A program made the translations under genes and the position numbers. Source: J054 sp963850255 (GTDB taxonomy: Bacteria; Pseudomonadota; Gammaproteobacteria; Steroidobacterales; GCA-2729495). Taken from it: a stretch of 64,000 nucleotides of DNA. The notes beneath the pieces were generated by a model. That model made no database searches. It was not told the origin of the DNA and worked only from the letters and a program-made list of their open reading frames with translations. Numbering within the stretch: position 1 is the stretch's first letter; the number at the start of each line of letters is the position of its first letter. Location of the stretch: NCBI GenBank assembly GCA_963850255.1, contig CAWKLL010000024.1, positions 372,001 through 436,000 on the forward strand. Reading direction: 5' to 3'. This document shows positions 10,042 to 19,331 of the stretch, one piece after another.

Positions 10042-11019
10042 GTGCAAGATTTCCAGCCGCCAATCCTGCTGCGCAGCGCGCATGTGCAGTCCATGTTGGG
10101 CAGCATGGCGTGGCGACGTCGCCGGGTAGGCGAGCGCGCGGCGGCCATGCAGGCGGCAAGCCGGGCCGAATTGGTAGATTGCGGTGACGGCGTGCGCCTG
10201 CTGGCCCAGCACAGCCCGCCGATCAACGCCCGTCGGGGTCGACTGGCCGTTCTGATTCATGGCTGGGAGGGCAGCGGCGATTCCAGCTACCTGATGGCTT
10301 CTGCGAGCCAGCTATGGCGCGCCGGCTACCGCGTGATACGGCTCAATCTGCGTGATCATGGCGATTCCCATCACCTCAATCCCGAATTGTTCCATTCCTG
10401 TCGACTGGACGAGGTGATTGGTGCTGTCGCCTCGCTGCAGGCGCGTTTCCCGCGCGAAACCCTGATGCTGGGTGGTTTCTCCCTGGGCGGAAATTTCGCC
10501 CTGCGGGTGGCCGCCGACGCGGACGCTGCCGGTTTGCGCATTGAACGGGTCGCAGCCGTCTGCCCGGTTCTCGACCCGGTGGAAACCATGTATGCGTTGG
10601 ACGACGGCTGGTTAGCCTATCGCTGGTACTTCATTCGAAAATGGCGCCGTTCGCTGGAACGCAAACGTGATGTATTTCCGGATCTCTATGATTTTGGGGA
10701 TTTGCAGCGGTTTAAGAATCTGCAGGCGATGACTGACTTTTTTGTAAGTAACTACACAGAGTATCCGGACCTGCTGAGCTACTTGCGTGGATATGCCATT
10801 ACGGGTGAGCGCTTGGCCGGTCTGCAGGTTCCGGCCCGCGCGCTGTTGGCCGATGATGACCCGGTAATCCCCATCGCGGGCTTGCAACGCCTCCAGCAAC
10901 CCGATGCACTAGAGATTGAACGGGCCGGTTTCGGCGGTCATTGCGGATTTCTCAGCGACTATCGCTGTTCCAGCCGACTGGATGATTATCCCTTGCAGAT
11001 ATTCGAGGCTAATCTGTAA
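10042..11019 (+). CDS. yheT: YheT-family alpha/beta hydrolase
   Basis: A 325-residue cytoplasmic alpha/beta-hydrolase of the YheT/ABHD1 type, probably an esterase of unknown substrate. The opening FQPPILLRSAHVQSMLGS is the usual family start and supports the GTG at 10042. The oxyanion-side motif HGWEGSGDS, the nucleophile elbow GGFSLGGN and a late acid/His pair (DDDPVIP and GGHCGF) form the expected catalytic set. It lies 14 bases after the receiver-domain gene and may be in the same transcript. Its last 11 bases overlap the convergent DUF2845 gene. Confidence 0.88.
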   Translation: MQDFQPPILLRSAHVQSMLGSMAWRRRRVGERAAAMQAASRAELVDCGDGVRLLAQHSPPINARRGRLAVLIHGWEGSGDSSYLMASASQLWRAGYRVIRLNLRDHGDSHHLNPELFHSCRLDEVIGAVASLQARFPRETLMLGGFSLGGNFALRVAADADAAGLRIERVAAVCPVLDPVETMYALDDGWLAYRWYFIRKWRRSLERKRDVFPDLYDFGDLQRFKNLQAMTDFFVSNYTEYPDLLSYLRGYAITGERLAGLQVPARALLADDDPVIPIAGLQRLQQPDALEIERAGFGGHCGFLSDYRCSSRLDDYPLQIFEANL

Positions 11020-11383
11020 AGCCATAACCCAGCTGTTCAATGTCGCGCACGACGCCGTTTTCGAATCTGATCAGTCGCATGAGTTTGTTGGGTCCGAAAT
11101 TGTAGGTCCAGTCTTCGATCAGGACTTCGACGTAGGAGCGATCCCGAATTAACAGCTCATCATCCCGTGGCGGTGTGTCGGGGTCATCGACGCGCGAATT
11201 GCTGCGCGGGATTCCGCTGCGCACGATACTGCGCTGCTGGACCACATCCGGATCACCGCAGTACTTTTTGACCTTGATCATCGGGTCGCCGTCGGTGATG
11301 ACGCGATTGCCACAGCGTAGCGCCAGTGCTGGTTCGGTCAGCAGTAATATAAGCAGTGCGGTAAGCAGACGCGTCACTTTCAT
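11009..11383 (-). CDS. DUF2845 secreted protein
   Basis: A 124-residue protein with a signal peptide (about residues 1-21, cleavage after ALA) followed by LRCGNRVITDGDPMIKV and a second cysteine in YCGDPD, which is the pattern of the DUF2845 family found in the periplasm of gammaproteobacteria. The two cysteines may be paired. The C-terminal half holds the family pattern WTYNFGPNKLMRLIRFENG. Function is unknown. It converges with and slightly overlaps the hydrolase gene at 10042-11019. Confidence 0.82.
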   Translation of the reverse strand: MKVTRLLTALLILLLTEPALALRCGNRVITDGDPMIKVKKYCGDPDVVQQRSIVRSGIPRSNSRVDDPDTPPRDDELLIRDRSYVEVLIEDWTYNFGPNKLMRLIRFENGVVRDIEQLGYGFTD

Positions 11384-11546
11384 TGATATATGCTCCTTCG
11401 CCGGGACGCTACAAGCCAGCTGTCGAGGTTTGGGCTGACGGTTAGTTTACAGCACTGCTGCATGGCCCTGGTTTGCCAGCGTGGGCGGGCCTGTCGATGG
11501 ACGGAAAGCGATGAGTCACAGATAGCCCCGTGGGAGTGACCAGGAC

Positions 11547-13106
11547 GTGAGTGTATTGGAGGATCGCCTCGCCGCGTTGCTAGACGCCGGTGCCTCAGAG
11601 CTGTTCCCCGATGCTCGGCGCGGTATAGAGAAGGAATGTCTGCGGGTAACCCCGGACGGCTACATTGCCGCCAGCCCGCATCCCAGGGCGCTGGGATCTG
11701 CATTGACCCATCGTTTTATTACCACTGATTTTTCCGAGGCCTTGCTGGAGTTTGTGACGCCGCCGCTGGGCTCCACCTGGGAGGTCATGCAGTTTCTGTG
11801 CGATCTGCACGAATTCGCTTACGCTGCCATCGACGACGAATTGCTCTGGCCTATGAGCATGCCGTGCATGATTCGCTCGGATGCTGATATTCCGCTAGCC
11901 CGCTATGGCAGCTCCAATGTTGCCACCATGAAAACTATTTACAGGCGCGGCCTCGGTCATCGCTATGGTCGCTATATGCAGGCCATATCGGGCATTCACT
12001 TCAATTACTCAGCACCGGACGATTTCTGGCCCATGTATCGCGATCTCAGCGCCAGTGGCCTGGAGCTCGCAGAGTTTCGTTCCGAGCAGTACTTTGCGCT
12101 GGTGCGTAACGTGCGGCGTCTGGACTGGCTGCTGTTGTATCTGTTCGGATCTTCGCCGGCGGTATGCAAAAGTTTCTTGCGTGATGGTCAGGCGGGCCTG
12201 GAGGAGTTTGATCGCGGCACCTATTACGGTCGCTATGCAACTTCCCTGCGCATGAGCGACCTCGGTTATCAGAACAAGAACCAGTCCAGTCTGCATGTCT
12301 CAGCGAACAGCCTGGATGAATACACGGTCGAACTGGACCGCGCCATTCGCACGCCTAATCCCGACTACGAGGCCCTGGGTCTCAAGGTGGACGGTGAGTA
12401 TCGGCAGTTGAGCACTAGCCTGTTGCAGATCGAAAACGAGTACTACAGCACTATTCGACCAAAACGGGTTGCCATGAGTGGCGAACGGCCCACAGCCGCG
12501 CTGCTGCGCGGGGGCGTTGAGTATGTTGAGCTGCGGGCGCTGGATGTCAGCCCTTTTGATCCGGTCGGAATCAATCGGCGCACGGCGCACTTCCTGGAAA
12601 CTTTTCTGATTTATTGCCTGCTGGCAGAAAGCCCGCCAGCCGATGAGAGCGAATCGGCGCAAGTGGTGGCCAACAATCTGTCGGTTGCGCGCGAGGGACG
12701 GGCGCCCGGTTTGCAGTTGCGTCGCAGGGGCCAGGCCGTGAACTTGCGTGACTGGGGAGAGGAACTACTGGAAGGTATGTTGGCGGTTAGCGAGCTGATG
12801 GACCCCGACGGCAGTCGCGGTTACCAGGATGCCGTGCGTGAACAACAGGCTGTGCTGCGCGATGCCGAGCAGACGCCTTCGGCGCGACTGCTTACGGAAC
12901 TGCGCGACACGGGTTTACCCCTGTATACCTATGCCATGCAGCTGGGCAAGGATTACCGAGATTATTTCACCAGTCTGGATACCGGCTTACAGCGCCGGCA
13001 GGCGATGCTGCGCGAAGAAAGCAGCGCCTCGCTGGAGCGACAGCTGGCCCTCGAAAAATCCGAACAGTTGGATTTCGATACCTATTTGCGCAATTACTTT
13101 CGCTAG
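11547..13106 (+). CDS. gshA: Glutamate-cysteine ligase
   Basis: First step of glutathione synthesis: ATP-dependent joining of glutamate and cysteine to gamma-glutamylcysteine in the cytoplasm. At 519 residues it matches the proteobacterial type-1 enzyme (about 518). Seen are the N-terminal GIEKECLRVTPDG segment, the TDFSEALLEFVTPP stretch, the Met-Pro-Cys segment at SMPCMIRSD, and LRMSDLGYQNK. The start is a GTG at 11547 just before the conserved N-terminus; no ATG is better placed. gshB is not in this window, but a fused 5-oxoprolinase at 19332-22940 could recycle 5-oxoproline from glutathione turnover. Confidence 0.96.
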   Translation: MSVLEDRLAALLDAGASELFPDARRGIEKECLRVTPDGYIAASPHPRALGSALTHRFITTDFSEALLEFVTPPLGSTWEVMQFLCDLHEFAYAAIDDELLWPMSMPCMIRSDADIPLARYGSSNVATMKTIYRRGLGHRYGRYMQAISGIHFNYSAPDDFWPMYRDLSASGLELAEFRSEQYFALVRNVRRLDWLLLYLFGSSPAVCKSFLRDGQAGLEEFDRGTYYGRYATSLRMSDLGYQNKNQSSLHVSANSLDEYTVELDRAIRTPNPDYEALGLKVDGEYRQLSTSLLQIENEYYSTIRPKRVAMSGERPTAALLRGGVEYVELRALDVSPFDPVGINRRTAHFLETFLIYCLLAESPPADESESAQVVANNLSVAREGRAPGLQLRRRGQAVNLRDWGEELLEGMLAVSELMDPDGSRGYQDAVREQQAVLRDAEQTPSARLLTELRDTGLPLYTYAMQLGKDYRDYFTSLDTGLQRRQAMLREESSASLERQLALEKSEQLDFDTYLRNYFR

Positions 13107-13246
13107 GCAGAATGTTCGCCTGTGACTTAATCCTGTGATGGGCTTAGCCTGAGTCATTGCTGGCTACAGTAAAAACTGTGCTTCAAGTGCTTGGTTATCA
13201 GTCGCCTTGACGTTTAGTATCTCCCTATAGTCTTGAGCGGATCGCT

Positions 13247-13918
13247 TTGAAACGTCTGTTTCTTCTCAGCTTGCTCGTTGGCATTGCGCTGACTGTTGCA
13301 GCAGCGGCACTAGTGCCGCTGCCGAGACACGATCGTTTTCCGTCCAACATCGAAGTGTTGACGAATGGTGGGGGCCAGGAAAGCTTTCAGATTCGTTGGC
13401 CGCAAGACCGCCTGTCGCTACCGGGCGAGATTGCTGGTGCAGCGACGGTTTCAGCCGGCGGTGGTCTGGTGCTGCCGGCAGCCGGCGGCGCGGCATCCTT
13501 GGAGGTATTCAGACTGCGCGATACCAATGGTAATGTCATTGGACTGGCCAGTCGCAGCACCGCAAGGTTTCCAAACCAGCGAGTATCTGCTGCATCGTCG
13601 AGCAACTGGGTTTTATTGATTCCAAGTCGCGGCAGCTTGTTGCTTGCCCAGGAAAACAGCGCTGATTTAAGTGCGCGCCGCACGGCAGACGGCTACAACC
13701 TGCCGGCGGAAACTGCAGAATTCTGGGCGCCGGGCAGCCGTTACCGCATAACTGCCGGGCCTGCACCGGGCGGCCGCGGTCGGATTATTGCGGGCAGCGA
13801 TGAATTTCGAAGCCTGCGCGGCGACTATAGTGAAATCTGGGAACTTCAGGAGGTCAGCGCTGACGGCCGCACCGAGGGCCGGATTACGCTGGTGACCTAT
13901 AGCGCTGGTGATCAATGA
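13247..13918 (+). CDS. Secreted or membrane-anchored protein of unknown function (first of a pair)
   Basis: A 223-residue protein that I do not recognise. It begins at a TTG (13247) with a positive start and a hydrophobic segment at about residues 4-23, so it is exported or anchored in the inner membrane. The rest is rich in Gly, Ala, Ser and Arg, has no obvious catalytic motif, and looks mostly beta. The C-terminal part FRSLRGDYSEIWEL could be a structural core. Its end overlaps the start of the next gene (ATGATG at 13915), so the two are probably made together and may act as a pair. Confidence 0.7.
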   Translation: MKRLFLLSLLVGIALTVAAAALVPLPRHDRFPSNIEVLTNGGGQESFQIRWPQDRLSLPGEIAGAATVSAGGGLVLPAAGGAASLEVFRLRDTNGNVIGLASRSTARFPNQRVSAASSSNWVLLIPSRGSLLLAQENSADLSARRTADGYNLPAETAEFWAPGSRYRITAGPAPGGRGRIIAGSDEFRSLRGDYSEIWELQEVSADGRTEGRITLVTYSAGDQ

Positions 13919-14547
13919 TGCGCTGGCTGGTCGTGTCGCTGGGGCTGTTTTCCGGTATCGCTATTGCCGTGGCCGGAATACTGCTGCGGCCGACACAACT
14001 GCTGCAGTCCTCGAGCGTATTCGACAATAGCGATGCGGTGCGCATGGAGTTCGAGCAAAGTCTGCGGCGTGGATTGGACGTCAGCCCCATGGCAACTATC
14101 GGCCTGGGAGAAAGCCTTGGCGGCGGGCTAGGAGATGCCGCCCTGGCCCATGTGCGCTTTGACCTGATGGTGCTGGACGGCGCCGAACTGGGCGGCCAGG
14201 CGCTGGCGGTGAAATTGACCAGCCTGAGTCGTGATAACGATCTGCTGGGCGGCCGTCTGACCACGCAGACCGCCTGGAACCTCATCTGGCCGGGCCAGGG
14301 CAGCCTGTTCCTGATCGGTGAAGAGGATCAGTGGCCGTTGCTGGCCGATACCATTCAGCATGGGTTTACCGGCGCCGGTTTTTCACCGGACGCGCGCGAC
14401 TACGCGATGAACGGCGAACAACCAGGGCCGGCGCTGCAAGCTGTCGGCGCCAGTGGGCGGCTGGACAAAGTGAGCGGGCGTTATCGCGCCTGGCAAAGTC
14501 TGCCTGGCAGCGGCGGTGCGCTGGAGTTACAACTAAAAAACCCTTAG
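13915..14547 (+). CDS. Secreted or membrane-anchored protein of unknown function (second of a pair)
   Basis: A 210-residue protein that I do not recognise, starting within the stop region of its upstream partner. A hydrophobic segment at about residues 4-24 predicts export or anchoring. The mature part is alpha/beta-like, with a Gly-rich stretch GLGESLGGGLGD and a segment with two Trp (TAWNLIWPGQGSLFL). Both proteins of the pair contain an analogous phrase with 'GSL.L...E' in their middle (SRGSLLLAQEN in the first, GQGSLFLIGEED here), so they may be distant paralogues; this is inference from reading. Confidence 0.68.
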   Translation: MMRWLVVSLGLFSGIAIAVAGILLRPTQLLQSSSVFDNSDAVRMEFEQSLRRGLDVSPMATIGLGESLGGGLGDAALAHVRFDLMVLDGAELGGQALAVKLTSLSRDNDLLGGRLTTQTAWNLIWPGQGSLFLIGEEDQWPLLADTIQHGFTGAGFSPDARDYAMNGEQPGPALQAVGASGRLDKVSGRYRAWQSLPGSGGALELQLKNP

Positions 14548-14580
14548 GCGCTGAGTCGCGCTATGCGCGCACTTGAGCTG

Positions 14581-15816
14581 CTATTGGCTTAGCAGCTGCT
14601 CGGCAATTTCCTTGAAGTTTCGCTGTTCGTCGGCTAAATCGTCGGGCGTTACCGGCACGCCCGCTGCGATCAGTTTCTTCGACCAGATAAATTCGCGCGC
14701 GCTGTTAACCGCCTCCACGGCGGCTAATTTGCCGTCCTTCAGACAAAGAACCGCAAAGCTTCGGCTGGCCGGATCGCCGCGCTGGACGCTCTGGTCATAC
14801 CCGTCGGAGAGCCCGGCAATCTGCAGCTTGAGATCGTATTGGTCGGACCAGAACCAGGGGATCTGCTGATAGGGCTTCTGTTCTCCGCAAATTAGTGCGG
14901 CGGCGGTCTTGGCCTGTTCCTGGGCGTTGTGCACGGATTCCAGGCGCAGCTGACGACCCAGCAAGGCGTTCGGATGCCGCGTGCAGTCGCCGATGGCAAG
15001 AACATCTGCATTGGCGGTGCGGCATAGTTCGTCCACCAGAATGCCATTATCGCAAGGCAGGCCTGCGCGCTCCGCCAGTTCGATGGCGGGCATCACGCCC
15101 ACGCCGATGATCACCAGGTCGGCGGCATGCTGCTGGCCGCTGGCGTCTTCGACCGCCTGTATATTTTCCTGGCCAATGAAGCGCTTTGGCGGCGCAGTAT
15201 TCAGGCGCAGGTCAACACCGGCTTGTCGATGGACGTCCGCATAGAAGCCTGAAGTCGTCGGTGTCACGGCTCGCTCCATCACCCGCTCGGCCAGCTCCAG
15301 CACGCGAACCTCAAGACCTGCCTGGGCGGCCACGGCAGCCACCTCAAGACCTATGTAACCGGCGCCAATGATGACCAGTCGCGCGCCTTTCTTGAACTGT
15401 GTGCGGATGGCATCCACGTCGTCTATGGAGCGCAGGTAATGAATGCCGCTCAGCTCGCTGCCGGGAAGTTGCAGGCGGCGCACCCGGCTGCCCGTGGCCA
15501 GCACCAGCTTGTCGTAGCTCAGACGCTGATCGTCTTCGAGCACTGCGATCTTGTCCGCTGTGTCGATGCTCTCGACGCGTCGGCCCAGGTAAAGGTCGAC
15601 GTTCTGGTCGGCGTAAAACTTGAGCGGGCGCAAAAACAAACGTTCCACAGCCAGGTCGCCGGACAGATATTTTTTCGACAGCGGTGGGCGCTGGTATGGC
15701 GGAAAGGCTTCTTCGCCAACCATGGCAATGCGACCGCTGTAGCCGCCCTGACGCAGTGATGCGACTAACTGGCCGGCCGCATGTCCGGCGCCGGCAATTA
15801 CGATGGATTCTGGCAT
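14581..15816 (-). CDS. FAD-dependent ferredoxin/rubredoxin reductase-like oxidoreductase
   Basis: A 411-residue flavoprotein that moves electrons between NAD(P)H and a small iron-sulfur or similar partner. The FAD-binding motif IVIAGAGHAAGQ is at the N-terminus, followed by YQRPPLSKKYL, which is typical of putidaredoxin/rhodocoxin reductases. The NAD(P)H-binding motif LVIIGAGYIGLE is mid-chain, and the second FAD motif is near VLAIGDCTRHPN. The frame is open up to 15900, but the FAD motif so near the ATG at 15816 makes that start more likely. No ferredoxin gene is next to it, so the partner is unknown. It is divergent from the quinone reductase gene. Confidence 0.87.
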   Translation of the reverse strand: MPESIVIAGAGHAAGQLVASLRQGGYSGRIAMVGEEAFPPYQRPPLSKKYLSGDLAVERLFLRPLKFYADQNVDLYLGRRVESIDTADKIAVLEDDQRLSYDKLVLATGSRVRRLQLPGSELSGIHYLRSIDDVDAIRTQFKKGARLVIIGAGYIGLEVAAVAAQAGLEVRVLELAERVMERAVTPTTSGFYADVHRQAGVDLRLNTAPPKRFIGQENIQAVEDASGQQHAADLVIIGVGVMPAIELAERAGLPCDNGILVDELCRTANADVLAIGDCTRHPNALLGRQLRLESVHNAQEQAKTAAALICGEQKPYQQIPWFWSDQYDLKLQIAGLSDGYDQSVQRGDPASRSFAVLCLKDGKLAAVEAVNSAREFIWSKKLIAAGVPVTPDDLADEQRNFKEIAEQLLSQ

Positions 15817-15945
15817 GGCTGGCTGATCCGGTTCTGGCCTGGTCTGAAGCGGCTGCGCTCGACTGCGTGACCCGCTGATCTCTGCTCGCATTATACTCAT
15901 GCGCCGCGTGATCCCGCGTTAGTAAAGGTTCAGGAAAAAAGGCGC

Positions 15946-16920
15946 ATGAGTAAAGCAATTCTGGTTGACGAGTTTGGCGGCCCCGAGGTCATGCAGTGGC
16001 GAGAAGTCGAGATCGGCAGTCCGTCGGCTGGCGAGGTGCTGGTTCGACATACTGCGGTAGGCTTGAACTTTATCGATACTTATCATCGCTCGGGCCTGTA
16101 TCCGCTTGAGCTGCCGGCGGGTTTGGGCACCGAGGCAGCCGGTGTGGTTGAGGCCGTCGCCAGCGATGTGACCAGTCTGCAGCCTGGCCAGCGGGTGGCC
16201 TGGGTGGGCGTGCCGCCCGGCAGCTATGCACAGCAGCGTATCTATCCGGCTGATCGGCTAGTTGTGTTGCCCGACGATATTGACGAGCAGGTGGCGGCGG
16301 CGTCTCTACTCAAGGGCCTGACCGCCTGGTATCTCCTGCACCGCAGTTACCCGGCACAGAGCGGCGACACTGTGCTGCTGTATGCCGCTGCCGGCGGCGT
16401 CGGTCAGATCGCAGCTCAATGGGGCAACAGTCTTGGTGTGCGGATGATTGGTGTGGCCGGCAATGAAGCCAAGGCAGCGTTGGCACGGGAGCTTGGCTGT
16501 GCGGCGGTGGTGTTATCCGATGCCGAGGATTTCGTCGCCCAGGTGCGCGACCTGACCGACGGCGTCGGCGTGGCCGCGGTCTACGATTCCGTGGGTCGCG
16601 ATACTTTCTTTCAGTCGCTGGACTGTTTGCGGCCGCATGGCACTATGGTTACCTACGGTAATGCGACGGGCCCGGTTGATCCGTTCTCGCCGATGGAACT
16701 GGCGCGGCGCGGTTCCTTGTTTCTGACCCGGCCTGTGCTGTTCGACTTTATCCGCAGCCGCGCCGAACTGGAGAGCGCCAGTGCTGCCTTGTTCGCGGCG
16801 ATTCGCTCCGGCGCCGTCAATATAAATGTGGATCAAACCTATCCGCTGGCCGATGCAGCCCAGGCGCATCGCGATCTGGAGGCCCGGCGCACCACGGGTT
16901 CGACGGTGCTGTTGCCCTGA
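15946..16920 (+). CDS. qor: NADPH:quinone reductase, zeta-crystallin type
   Basis: A 324-residue zinc-free member of the medium-chain dehydrogenase/reductase family that reduces quinones with NADPH. Typical features are GLNFIDTYHRSGLYPLELP near residue 40, the GTEAAGVVEAV segment, and the dinucleotide motif AAAGGVGQIAAQW near residue 148; the catalytic-zinc cysteine and histidine ligands of alcohol dehydrogenases are absent, as expected. It ends one base before the SLC13 stop on the other strand. The nearby flavin reductase suggests a small redox neighbourhood, but they do not share an operon. Confidence 0.93.
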   Translation: MSKAILVDEFGGPEVMQWREVEIGSPSAGEVLVRHTAVGLNFIDTYHRSGLYPLELPAGLGTEAAGVVEAVASDVTSLQPGQRVAWVGVPPGSYAQQRIYPADRLVVLPDDIDEQVAAASLLKGLTAWYLLHRSYPAQSGDTVLLYAAAGGVGQIAAQWGNSLGVRMIGVAGNEAKAALARELGCAAVVLSDAEDFVAQVRDLTDGVGVAAVYDSVGRDTFFQSLDCLRPHGTMVTYGNATGPVDPFSPMELARRGSLFLTRPVLFDFIRSRAELESASAALFAAIRSGAVNINVDQTYPLADAAQAHRDLEARRTTGSTVLLP

Positions 16921-16921
16921 T

Positions 16922-19285
16922 TCAGGGCAATGGCGTAATTGGCCAGAGCACCGGCAGCAGCAGCATAACCAGCACAAACACGACCAAAGTCAGGGGCGCA
17001 CCGATCTTGATGTAATCAGAAAAACGGTAGCCGCCGGGGCCCATGACCAGAATATTTGCCGGGTGGGAGATCGGGCTGGTGAAACTTGCCGAGGCTGCCA
17101 TGGCCACGGCCATCATTGCCGTCTGCGGCATGATGCCTAGCTCCGCGCAGGCCGACAGCACAATCGGTGACATCAGGACTACCAAGGCGGCAGTGGGGAC
17201 GATCATGGTCGCCAGGGCGGTAACACCATACAGCCCCATGATCACCGGCCAGGGTCCGAAGCTGCCGAGTGACGCCATTACTTTACTGGCCAGATATTCC
17301 GCGGTACCGGTTTCCTGCATGGCAATACCCAGCGGCAGCATGCCGGCAATCAGGAAAACTGCGCGCCATTCGATCGCCCGATAGGCCTGCTCCATGTTCA
17401 GACAGCCGGTGAGAATCATTGCGCAGGAGCCGATGATGGCGGCGATGGAAATCGGCAGCCAGCCCGCCAGCACAGTCAGCACCACTGCCAGCATGATGCC
17501 GCCGGCAACCGGCGCGCGACCCAGGTCCGGCGGTTTAACGCTGACCGGCGTCAATACCAGCAAGCCGGGGTCATCGCTGAGCAGCACCAGCTTCTGGCGA
17601 GGCCCCACAAACAGCAGCGCATCACCGAATTGCAGCTCCAACTGATCAAGATCTGTGCGAATGGCTTCGCCGGAACGCAAAATTGCCGACAATTCCAGGC
17701 CGTATTTTTCGCGGAAATTTGCGTCGCCTACGCGTGTGCCGGCCAGCGGTGATTGTGGTGCCAGCGTCGCTTCCAGCGTTGCCAGCCGGTCCGAGTCGAA
17801 AACATTCAGACTGCGTGGCACGCTGGCGCCAATATCCAACTCCTGCAAGCCACGCAGCACGTCGAGGTCTTCAGGGCGGCCCTGGATGAGCAGCAGGTCG
17901 CCGCCCAGGATGACCTGGTCAGGGTCGGGCATCACTTCCAGGCTGCCCTCGCGGAAAACCGCCAGCAGTCGAAAGTCGAAGGCGTCGCCGATGCGGCTTT
18001 TCGCCAGGGTCGCGCCGCCCAGGGGCGACTCGCGCGGCACACGCACGACGAAGATGCGTTCCTGCAGTCGATACAGTTCCGTCAGCTCGGTTTCGGTGAT
18101 TTCCTTGATCTCGCTGAATTCCTGGTCTTTACCCAGGTTGTCGAGTACTTCCTCGCTGCCCTGCAGAAGCAACTGATCGCCGGCGCGCAAAGGTACGAAA
18201 CTGAGGTTTACCCGGCGCACCAGGTCGCGGCGCCGAATCGCCACCACGTTTGCGCCGAATCTGCGCCGAAAATCCGAGTGATGCAGCAATTCGCGCACCA
18301 GGCGCGAATCTTCTGCCACGGTAACCTCTACCAGCTTGATCTGCGCCGACATCAGGGTATCCATCAACGGCGCTTCGCGCTCGATGACCAGATCACTCCA
18401 GTGCCGCAGTTCCTCAAATCGATCACGACGGCCCTGCACCAGCAGGCGATCGCCGCCTTCAAGCGTAGTTTGGCGCGCCGGTAGTGTTTCGATCTGATTG
18501 CCGCGCTCCAGTGCCATGACAATCAGTCCGGCGGCAGAACCGATCCGGCTTTCAGCCAGGGTTTTGCCGACCAGCACCGACTGCGGAGGCACCGTCATGA
18601 CAAAGCTGCTTTCCTGCAGTCCGTATTGGGTACGCAGGTTGCGCTGGCTACGCTGGGTTTTGGCGACCGGGTCGTGCCGCGGCAGGATCATGCGGCCGAA
18701 CAGGGCGATAAAGGCGATACCGCCGAAGAAGGCACCGATGCCGACGCCGGAATAATCGAACAGCGAGAAGGGAGTTTCGCCAGCCTCGGCCAGTGCGCCG
18801 CTGACGAGAAGATTCGGCGGCGTGCCGACCAGTGTCGTCAGGCCGCCCAGCAGGGTCGAGTAGGCCATGGGCATTAGTAATATTGAGGGTGGCGTATCGG
18901 TGCGGCGGGCGATGTCGATGACCACCGGTAGCATCAGCGCCGCTACACCAATGTTGTTCATGAAGGCGGACAGAAAGCCGCCTACCAGCATGATGACGAT
19001 GATCAGTGGGATTTCACGGCGGCCGGCAACGCGCAGGACTTGCTGACCGAGGATGTTTGCAATGCCTGTGCGCGTGAGTCCCTCGCTGAGGATGAACATG
19101 GCCCAGACCGTGACCACCGCCGCATTGCTGAATCCTGACAGCGCTTCACTGGGCGAGACCAGGTTGAGTACCGCCAGCGCCCCCAGCACCAGCAGGGCCA
19201 CCAGGTCCATGCGGATCCACTCGGTAACGAACAGCACCAGCGCGGCGCCAAGGATTAACAGTACCTGGACAATTTCAATATTCAC
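16922..19285 (-). CDS. SLC13-family permease with TrkA-C (RCK_C) domains
   Basis: A 787-residue inner-membrane protein. It has an N-terminal bundle of about six helices, a cytoplasmic middle of roughly 330 residues with repeated TrkA_C-like domains (each beginning like VTVAEDSRLVRE or FVVRVPRESPL and containing GDxLLxQG), and a C-terminal helix bundle with the conserved PTAALVVLMSPIVLSA segment. Members carry di- or tricarboxylates, sulfate or related anions; the substrate cannot be told here. The frame is open to 19609, but that part would read into the neighbour gene. The GTG at 19285 just before the first helix is the best start, though its ribosome site is weak. Confidence 0.85.
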   Translation of the reverse strand: MNIEIVQVLLILGAALVLFVTEWIRMDLVALLVLGALAVLNLVSPSEALSGFSNAAVVTVWAMFILSEGLTRTGIANILGQQVLRVAGRREIPLIIVIMLVGGFLSAFMNNIGVAALMLPVVIDIARRTDTPPSILLMPMAYSTLLGGLTTLVGTPPNLLVSGALAEAGETPFSLFDYSGVGIGAFFGGIAFIALFGRMILPRHDPVAKTQRSQRNLRTQYGLQESSFVMTVPPQSVLVGKTLAESRIGSAAGLIVMALERGNQIETLPARQTTLEGGDRLLVQGRRDRFEELRHWSDLVIEREAPLMDTLMSAQIKLVEVTVAEDSRLVRELLHHSDFRRRFGANVVAIRRRDLVRRVNLSFVPLRAGDQLLLQGSEEVLDNLGKDQEFSEIKEITETELTELYRLQERIFVVRVPRESPLGGATLAKSRIGDAFDFRLLAVFREGSLEVMPDPDQVILGGDLLLIQGRPEDLDVLRGLQELDIGASVPRSLNVFDSDRLATLEATLAPQSPLAGTRVGDANFREKYGLELSAILRSGEAIRTDLDQLELQFGDALLFVGPRQKLVLLSDDPGLLVLTPVSVKPPDLGRAPVAGGIMLAVVLTVLAGWLPISIAAIIGSCAMILTGCLNMEQAYRAIEWRAVFLIAGMLPLGIAMQETGTAEYLASKVMASLGSFGPWPVIMGLYGVTALATMIVPTAALVVLMSPIVLSACAELGIMPQTAMMAVAMAASASFTSPISHPANILVMGPGGYRFSDYIKIGAPLTLVVFVLVMLLLPVLWPITPLP

Positions 19286-19331
19286 GTCAGCTAAGAATAA
19301 TGCATCGCGTCGGGCAGGTAACGGCAGGCGC

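Noticed and set aside
13107..13246. TTGACG and TATAGT as a promoter before the paired unknown proteins
   Set aside because: Only 13 bases separate them, too short for a normal sigma-70 promoter.
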